DNA from: Maricaulis sp.
Lineage (GTDB): Bacteria; Pseudomonadota; Alphaproteobacteria; Caulobacterales; Maricaulaceae
Length of the DNA stretch: 64,000 bases
Assembly: GCF_017642925.1 (NCBI RefSeq)
Contig: NZ_JAEPOL010000008.1
Coordinates: 62,001-126,000, forward strand
Reading direction: 5' to 3'
Below the pieces are notes generated by a model that saw nothing but the letters and a program-made list of their open reading frames with translations, made no database searches and had not been told where the DNA came from. Both the position numbers and the translations under genes were made by a program. How positions within the stretch are numbered: position 1 is the first letter of the stretch; the number at the start of each line of letters is the position of its first letter. Shown one piece after another: positions 63,734 through 64,000 of this stretch.

Positions 63734-64000
63734 ATGTCCGATCTCGTCCTGACGACCTATGACTGGGTGCCGGAAACGCCGCGCGGGCATGTGCGCGACT
63801 TGCGAATCCGCTGGGCGCTGGAGGAGGCGGGGTTGGCCTATCGGGTCGAGAGCACGCCGTTCCACGACAGGGGCGAGGGTCACTACGCCAACCAGCCTTT
63901 CGGCCAGGTGCCTTGGCTGACCGATGGCGGGGCTCCGATTTTCGAGAGCGGAGCGATTCTGCTCTATCTCGCCGAGCGCAGCGAGACGTTGATGCCCGCC
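63734..64000 (+). CDS. glutathione S-transferase family protein (partial)
   Basis: The window ends inside this gene; 89 codons from the ATG at 63734 are visible. The product begins LVLTTYDWVPETPRGHVRDLRIRWALEEAG, then has FGQVPWLTDGGAPIFESGAILLYLAE. This is the thioredoxin-fold N-terminal domain of a glutathione S-transferase, with the cis-Pro (VPW) and the ES glutathione-binding pair. TGCGGAGA upstream is a possible ribosome site. Substrate unknown. Confidence 0.85.
   Translation, partial: MSDLVLTTYDWVPETPRGHVRDLRIRWALEEAGLAYRVESTPFHDRGEGHYANQPFGQVPWLTDGGAPIFESGAILLYLAERSETLMPA

Overview
This 64 kb window is chromosomal, GC-rich and almost entirely coding. It comes from an alphaproteobacterium close to the Caulobacterales/Maricaulales, probably a Hyphomonadaceae/Maricaulaceae-type marine bacterium. 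The reasons are the alphaproteobacterial direct-repeat LexA operators (GAAC-N7-GAAC), a full CtrA box (TTAA-N7-TTAA), RNase J, a short-type ProS, LpxI instead of LpxH, and gene orders typical of the class (mce-DUF1467-proS-lolCD-dnaE; rpsB-tsf-pyrH-frr-uppS-cdsA-dxr-rseP-bamA-skp-lpxD-fabZ-lpxA-lpxI-lpxB; gltA-gltX-comEC-lexA-trpC; tpiA-secG-pyrG). I see no prophage, insertion sequence, CRISPR array or rRNA.

Layout. 1-3.0 kb: a TonB-dependent receptor (minus) and a small unknown membrane protein (plus), each close to an iron-regulator-like palindrome. 3.2-17.7 kb: a complete 14-gene complex I operon nuoA-N. 17.7-21.7 kb: birA, coaX, rnj, mce and a DUF1467 gene follow with almost no gaps. 21.7-24.2 kb: an AbgT-type transporter, a DUF1203 gene and an odd tRNA-like gene sit between DUF1467 and proS. 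24.2-31.4 kb: proS, lolC, lolD, a tiny SOS-type gene and dnaE. 31.6-46.1 kb: translation, isoprenoid, phospholipid, outer-membrane assembly and lipid A genes on the plus strand, ended by a bidirectional terminator. 46.2-48.9 kb: gltX-gltA on the minus strand. 49-54.9 kb: comEC (plus), then lexA, trpC, trpD, trpG (minus). 55-59.4 kb: a divergent polysaccharide deacetylase (plus) splits the trp genes, followed by trpE and a PpiD-like foldase (minus). 59.6-64 kb: tpiA, a degenerate receiver-domain protein, secG, pyrG and the start of a glutathione S-transferase.

Most of the window is housekeeping. The item most worth attention is a 31-codon membrane-protein gene at 27641-27736 between lolD and dnaE. 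It has a strong Shine-Dalgarno and a TTGACG-N17-TAGAAC promoter bracketed by two perfect LexA operators. It resembles, by design and position, the SOS-induced division inhibitor SidA of Caulobacter. The lexA gene at 52 kb has the same -35 and -10 hexamers, again with a LexA half-site built into the -10. Other leads are a 15-bp iron-box palindrome placed at about -42 of the likely nuo promoter (an activator position), a receiver domain with Glu in place of the phospho-Asp, a tRNA-like gene with a CGC anticodon but a poor acceptor stem, a His/Asp-rich insert in NuoL, and a CtrA box in front of the deacetylase.

All positions were read by eye from the sequence. Family assignments rest on recognised motifs, lengths and synteny; no database search was run.
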